A stretch of 64,000 nucleotides of DNA, taken from positions 26,584-90,583 of the forward strand of contig DCVT01000024.1 of the NCBI GenBank assembly GCA_002328075.1, written 5' to 3'. This document shows, one piece after another, positions 60,730-64,000 of the stretch. The notes under the pieces are model-generated. The model saw only the letters and a program-made list of their open reading frames with translations, was not told the origin of the DNA and did not search any database. The position numbers and the translations under genes are program-made. Within the stretch, counting starts at the first letter, position 1. Each line of letters starts with the position of its first letter. The stretch is from Anaerolineales bacterium UBA2181. Its GTDB lineage: Bacteria > Chloroflexota > Anaerolineae > Promineifilales > UBA4811.

Positions 60730-61566
60730 CTACGAGCGTCGTTTGCTGCGCCGGCGCACGATGAAACGATTTGTTCGTTTGTTACGCCGCGTCTTGGCAC
60801 CCAGGGTCGGTTTTCCCCAGGGCGATTTAGGTCCACTCATTCCGATGGGTGACCGGCCTTCGCCGCCACCATGCGGGTGGTCACGCGGGCTCATGGCCGA
60901 ACCGCGCACTGTGGGCCGGATTCCCAACCACCGTTTGCGGCCTGCCTTGCCCAGTTTGATGTTGCCGTGGTCCACGTTGCCCACTTGTCCAATGGTCGCA
61001 GTACAAGTCTGCCGAACCAGGCGCACCTCTCCCGAGGGGAGACGGACCTGCGCGTAAGTACCTTCTTTGGCTAACAGCTGCGCAGAAGTGCCGGCCGATC
61101 GCGCAATCTGTCCACCTTTGCCTTCCTGGAGCTCGATGTTGTGAATCTGCGTGCCAAGAGGAATGTTCGCAATCGGCATGGTGTTGCCCGGCCTTATCTC
61201 AGCCATAGTGCCACTCATGAGCACATCGCGAACCCGCACCCCCAACGGTGCAATGATGTAACGCTTTTCTCCGTCGGCATACGACAGCAACGCGATTCGA
61301 GCCGAACGATTGGGATCATATTCAATCGACGCCACATTCGCCGCAATGCCCACTTTGTCACGCTTGAAATCGATGACGCGATAGCGCCGCTTCTGACCGC
61401 CTCCGCGATGCCGAACCGTGACCTTGCCCCGGAAATTGCGCCCACCCTCTTTCCGCAGGGACCGAACCAGGGAACGCTCCGGCTGCGCACGCGTAATCTC
61501 TTCAAAGGCCGGGCCGGTCATTCCTCTCCGACCAGGGGAGGTAGGCTTGAAAACCTTTATTGCCAT
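60730..61566 (-). CDS. rplB: 50S ribosomal protein L2
   Basis: L2 of 278 residues, needed for peptidyl transfer and subunit joining. KVTVRHRGGGQKRRYRVIDF in the RNA-binding domain and VRGSAMSPRDHPHGGGEGRS with the functionally important His region are visible. It lies 88 bp after rplW. Confidence 0.98.
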   Translation of the reverse strand: MAIKVFKPTSPGRRGMTGPAFEEITRAQPERSLVRSLRKEGGRNFRGKVTVRHRGGGQKRRYRVIDFKRDKVGIAANVASIEYDPNRSARIALLSYADGEKRYIIAPLGVRVRDVLMSGTMAEIRPGNTMPIANIPLGTQIHNIELQEGKGGQIARSAGTSAQLLAKEGTYAQVRLPSGEVRLVRQTCTATIGQVGNVDHGNIKLGKAGRKRWLGIRPTVRGSAMSPRDHPHGGGEGRSPIGMSGPKSPWGKPTLGAKTRRNKRTNRFIVRRRSKRRS

Positions 61567-61654
61567 CTACTGTCCTCCAACGGGATTCCAAGGCAGGCAA
61601 TCCACTTTCCGGAACGCCACCCGGCCGGCAGACTGCCTATCGCCGTTGCTCATG

Positions 61655-61948
61655 TTAAACACCCTCAAAGATCTCCAGTCGCTGGCCTGGCGCCAGAGTT
61701 ACCACTGCCTTTTTCCAACCCGACCGGCGTATGACCGTCTTGCGCCAGCGACGGGTTCTCTTGGCAGGCATCTGCATCACTCTAACCTTTTGCACGTTCA
61801 CCTTGGGCCAAATCAACTCCATGGCCTCTTTGATCTGATGCTTGTTCGCGTCAGGGTGAACCTCAAAAACGTATTGGAATTCTTCATCAGCCAACTGGTT
61901 TGACTTTTCAGTGATGATCGGGCGGCGGATCACTTCCCGGTAATGCAT
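61655..61948 (-). CDS. rplW: 50S ribosomal protein L23
   Basis: L23 of 97 residues, at the exit tunnel where SRP and trigger factor dock. ATG 61948 has GGAG seven bases upstream. An earlier in-frame start at 61972 would overlap rplD. YREVIRRPIITEKSNQLADE and EVHPDANKHQIKEAMELIWP are typical. Confidence 0.96.
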   Translation of the reverse strand: MHYREVIRRPIITEKSNQLADEEFQYVFEVHPDANKHQIKEAMELIWPKVNVQKVRVMQMPAKRTRRWRKTVIRRSGWKKAVVTLAPGQRLEIFEGV

Positions 61949-61959
61949 CTCGCTACTCC

Positions 61960-62580
61960 TTAACCCAACCACTCTTCGATGACCTGCAATGCCGCCAAGG
62001 GCATCACTACCTTGTCGTAGGTAAGCAGATCACGGATATTCAGGTACCGCACCGGTAGAGTCTTGGCGCCGGTTATGTTATTCGTGGCTCGCTCCACCGT
62101 TTCTTCTTTGTCGTGCAACAGCACTAATGCGGTATCGGTTCCCACCAGCCGGTTCAAGACCCCCACCATGTGACGGGTCTTGGGTTGTTCCAGCGTCAGT
62201 GCATCGACGATCACCAGCGCCTCATCGTGCGCCTTGGCCGTCAAAGCCGATCGAAGCGCAGCGCGCCGCATCTGCCGGGGCATCCTGAGCGAATAGTCGC
62301 GCGGTCGAGGACCATGGGCCACACCGCCACCCACAAAGATCGGCGCCTTGCGGCTGCCGTGGCGAGCTCGCCCGGTGCCTTTTTGGCGCCAAACCTTTGC
62401 CGTGGTCCGGTTGATCTCGCTGCGGGTCTTGGTTTTGTGCGTGCCCAGTCGCGCGTTAGCCATTTGGCGTACATACGCCTGATGCATCAGCCCAACATTC
62501 ACCTCGGTGTCAAAGATGGCTGCCGGAAGCTCAACCGTGTCCACCTGCTGTCCATTGACGTCCAGAACAGGGATTTCCAT
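61960..62580 (-). CDS. rplD: 50S ribosomal protein L4
   Basis: L4 of 206 residues from ATG 62580 (MEIPVLDVNGQQVDTVELPA). The longer in-frame start at 62649 overlaps rplC and lacks a ribosome site. The extended tunnel loop is AKVWRQKGTGRARHGSRKAP with GGGVAHGPRPRDYS. Confidence 0.96.
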   Translation of the reverse strand: MEIPVLDVNGQQVDTVELPAAIFDTEVNVGLMHQAYVRQMANARLGTHKTKTRSEINRTTAKVWRQKGTGRARHGSRKAPIFVGGGVAHGPRPRDYSLRMPRQMRRAALRSALTAKAHDEALVIVDALTLEQPKTRHMVGVLNRLVGTDTALVLLHDKEETVERATNNITGAKTLPVRYLNIRDLLTYDKVVMPLAALQVIEEWLG

Positions 62581-62593
62581 CGTCGCTTTTCTC

Positions 62594-63262
62594 CTACTGT
62601 TTCCGTGCTTCCTTGACCACCACAAAGGCGCCTTTTGGACCGGGAACACTACCTTTCACAGCGAGCAGGTTATTCTCCACGTCCACCCGGACAACCTCCA
62701 GGTTTTGCGACGTGACGCGCGCGTTGCCCATCCGGCCGGCCATCCGCAAACCCTTCAACGTGCGTCCGGGGGTCGTGGTCGAACCTACTGAGCCCGGTGC
62801 CCGCTGACGATCCGACTGACCGTGCGTGGCCGGACCACCGCCGAAATGATGCCGTTTGATCACGCCGGCAAATCCACGGCCTTTGGTCTTGCCTATCACG
62901 TCAACGTGATCGCCGGGCTGGAAAACATCCACCCTGACCATGTCACCCAAGGCATACCCGTCCACCTGGCTAGTGCGAAACTCACGGAGCCGGCGGAGTG
63001 GCGGTACCTTGGTGGCGAACTGGCGGCGCTTTTTTTTCTCGGTTGCCTTTAGTAACCCCAGGTGCCCAGCCTCCGGCTTGGTAAGCCGCTTGGCTTTCAC
63101 CTCGTCAAAACCCAATTGGATTCCAGAGTATCCATCATGCTCGATGGTTCTGATTTGGGTCACGTAGCATGGACCCGCCTCAATGACAGTCACCGGAACT
63201 ACGTTCCCCTTGTCATCGTATAGTTGGGTCATGCCAACTTTTTTGCCCAGAATTCCTTTCAT
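62594..63262 (-). CDS. rplC: 50S ribosomal protein L3
   Basis: L3 of 222 residues. MKGILGKKVGMTQLYDDKGN, TKGRGFAGVIKRHHFGGGPA and GSVGSTTTPGRTLKGLRMAG are typical, and GHVTVQ-type C-terminal strands follow. AGGAGG lies upstream of the ATG. Confidence 0.97.
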   Translation of the reverse strand: MKGILGKKVGMTQLYDDKGNVVPVTVIEAGPCYVTQIRTIEHDGYSGIQLGFDEVKAKRLTKPEAGHLGLLKATEKKKRRQFATKVPPLRRLREFRTSQVDGYALGDMVRVDVFQPGDHVDVIGKTKGRGFAGVIKRHHFGGGPATHGQSDRQRAPGSVGSTTTPGRTLKGLRMAGRMGNARVTSQNLEVVRVDVENNLLAVKGSVPGPKGAFVVVKEARKQ

Positions 63263-63375
63263 CTTTTGACCTCCTGAGGACTGTCAGCCACCGGGCCCGG
63301 CTGCATCATCCTCATTTGACAGTGCAAAGCCATCGGGAAAATGCACCTGGCGTGCTACTGCCAGTTCTGACCAAC

Positions 63376-63684
63376 CTAAATCTTGATTTCGATGTCCACT
63401 CCGGCCGGCAGGTTCAACCGCATCAACGTATCGATGGTTTTGGAATCCGGATCGAGCACATCGATCAACCGTTTGTGGGTGCGGATCTCGAAATGCTCAT
63501 GCGAGTCCTTGTCAATGAACGTGCTCCGCCGGACCGTGAATCGTTCCAGTTTGGTCGGCAAGGGCACCGGTCCGACAACCTTGGCTCCGGTTCGCTCAGC
63601 AGTCTCCACAATTCGCTGGGCCGATTGGTCCAGCACCCGGTGATCATATGCCTTAAGCCGAATTCGGATCTTTTGTTTAGCCAT
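63376..63684 (-). CDS. rpsJ: 30S ribosomal protein S10
   Basis: S10 of 102 residues. KIRIRLKAYDHRVLDQSAQR, GPVPLPTKLERFTVRRSTFI with DKDSHEHFEIRTHKRLID and DVEIKI-like end (GVDIEIKI) are diagnostic. It is the first gene of the S10 operon, behind tuf. Confidence 0.98.
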   Translation of the reverse strand: MAKQKIRIRLKAYDHRVLDQSAQRIVETAERTGAKVVGPVPLPTKLERFTVRRSTFIDKDSHEHFEIRTHKRLIDVLDPDSKTIDTLMRLNLPAGVDIEIKI

Positions 63685-63770
63685 TGTCTCTGCTCGTCCC
63701 AGTATCGACCAGGTGCGGTTCGGAAGCGGTCATTCGACTGCAACACTTTCCCCAGTCGGGTCGGTTGGCA

Positions 63771-64000
63771 TCACGCCACAATCTCGGTTATGACGCCGGC
63801 ACCTACCGTCAGGCCGCCCTCGCGGATGGCAAACTTGGAGCCGCGCTCCAAGGCTACCGGCGTAATCAACTCCACGTACATGTTCACATTGTCACCAGGC
63901 ATCACCATCTCTACCCCTTCAGGCAACGTGATCGCTCCGGTCACATCCATTGTCCGGATGTAAAACTGCGGTCGATATCCCGGGAAGAATGCCTTGTGCC
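63771..64000 (-). CDS. tuf: Elongation factor Tu, C-terminal end (cut by the window edge)
   Basis: The last ~75 codons of EF-Tu. The minus strand reads GTKAFFPGYRPQFYIRTMDV, TGAITLPEGVEMVMPGDNVN and FAIREGGLTVGAGVITEIVA before TGA at 63771-63773. This is domain 3 of EF-Tu. The gene precedes rpsJ as in the usual str-S10 order. Confidence 0.96.
   Translation of the reverse strand, partial: HKAFFPGYRPQFYIRTMDVTGAITLPEGVEMVMPGDNVNMYVELITPVALERGSKFAIREGGLTVGAGVITEIVA

Overview
The window is about 60% GC, uses the standard bacterial code, and most probably comes from a member of the Chloroflexota close to Anaerolineae. No rRNA gene is present to prove this. The pointers are Thr/Pro-rich linkers in several exported proteins, a membrane-anchored parvulin-like chaperone behind rpsF-rpsR, an ECF sigma factor paired with a DUF5667 protein, a DUF711 protein, zinc-binding forms of S4, S14, S18 and L36, and a bacterial STAY-GREEN homologue of a type known from Anaerolineae. 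I saw no rRNA, tRNA, CRISPR array, insertion sequence or phage gene.

Layout. 1-1.7 kb (minus): the N-terminal part of mutL behind a methyltransferase-like gene. 2.4-9.9 kb (plus): an EamA transporter gene broken by an in-frame TGA, a large membrane histidine kinase, ychF, rpsF, rpsR and a parvulin-like chaperone, closed by a terminator. 9.9-13.5 kb (minus): smc. 13.7-19.9 kb (plus): an LCP protein, a DUF711 protein and a 1325-residue secreted M14 carboxypeptidase with five C-terminal repeats. 20.1-24.3 kb (plus): a carbohydrate set (GH4 glycosidase, ChbG/YdjC deacetylase, GPH-type transporter). 24.5-27.0 kb (minus): a thioesterase, then the ECF sigma factor/DUF5667 pair.

27.3-33.1 kb is the most unusual part. 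It holds a DUF1475 membrane protein, a STAY-GREEN (Mg-dechelatase) homologue, a CFA/coclaurine-N-methyltransferase-like enzyme, a DUF3159 membrane protein, a DNA photolyase and a Mut7-C RNase-domain protein. Two gene remnants lie between them (a PEP-utilising swivel domain and an NAD-binding epimerase). Photolyase, CFA-like enzyme and DUF1475 recur in light- and singlet-oxygen-response gene sets, so a photo-oxidative role for the STAY-GREEN homologue is a reasonable hypothesis.

33.1-40.3 kb (plus) is a cobamide salvage operon behind a strong promoter, a cobalamin riboswitch and an intrinsic terminator: cobO, btuF, btuC, btuD, cobT, cobS, cbiR, cobU. It imports corrinoids, remodels them and attaches a new lower ligand. 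No corrin-ring synthesis genes are present. A decayed MOSC-domain gene follows.

41.0-46.4 kb (minus): an intact EamA transporter, fabH with a C-terminal extension, a second ECF sigma factor with a small membrane protein, an SH3b protein and a tetrapyrrole-methylase/MazG fusion. 46.4-64 kb (minus): the S10-spc-alpha ribosomal protein region from the end of tuf to rpsI, including secY, adk, map, rpoA and truA, closed by a strong terminator. infA is missing from its usual place between map and rpmJ.
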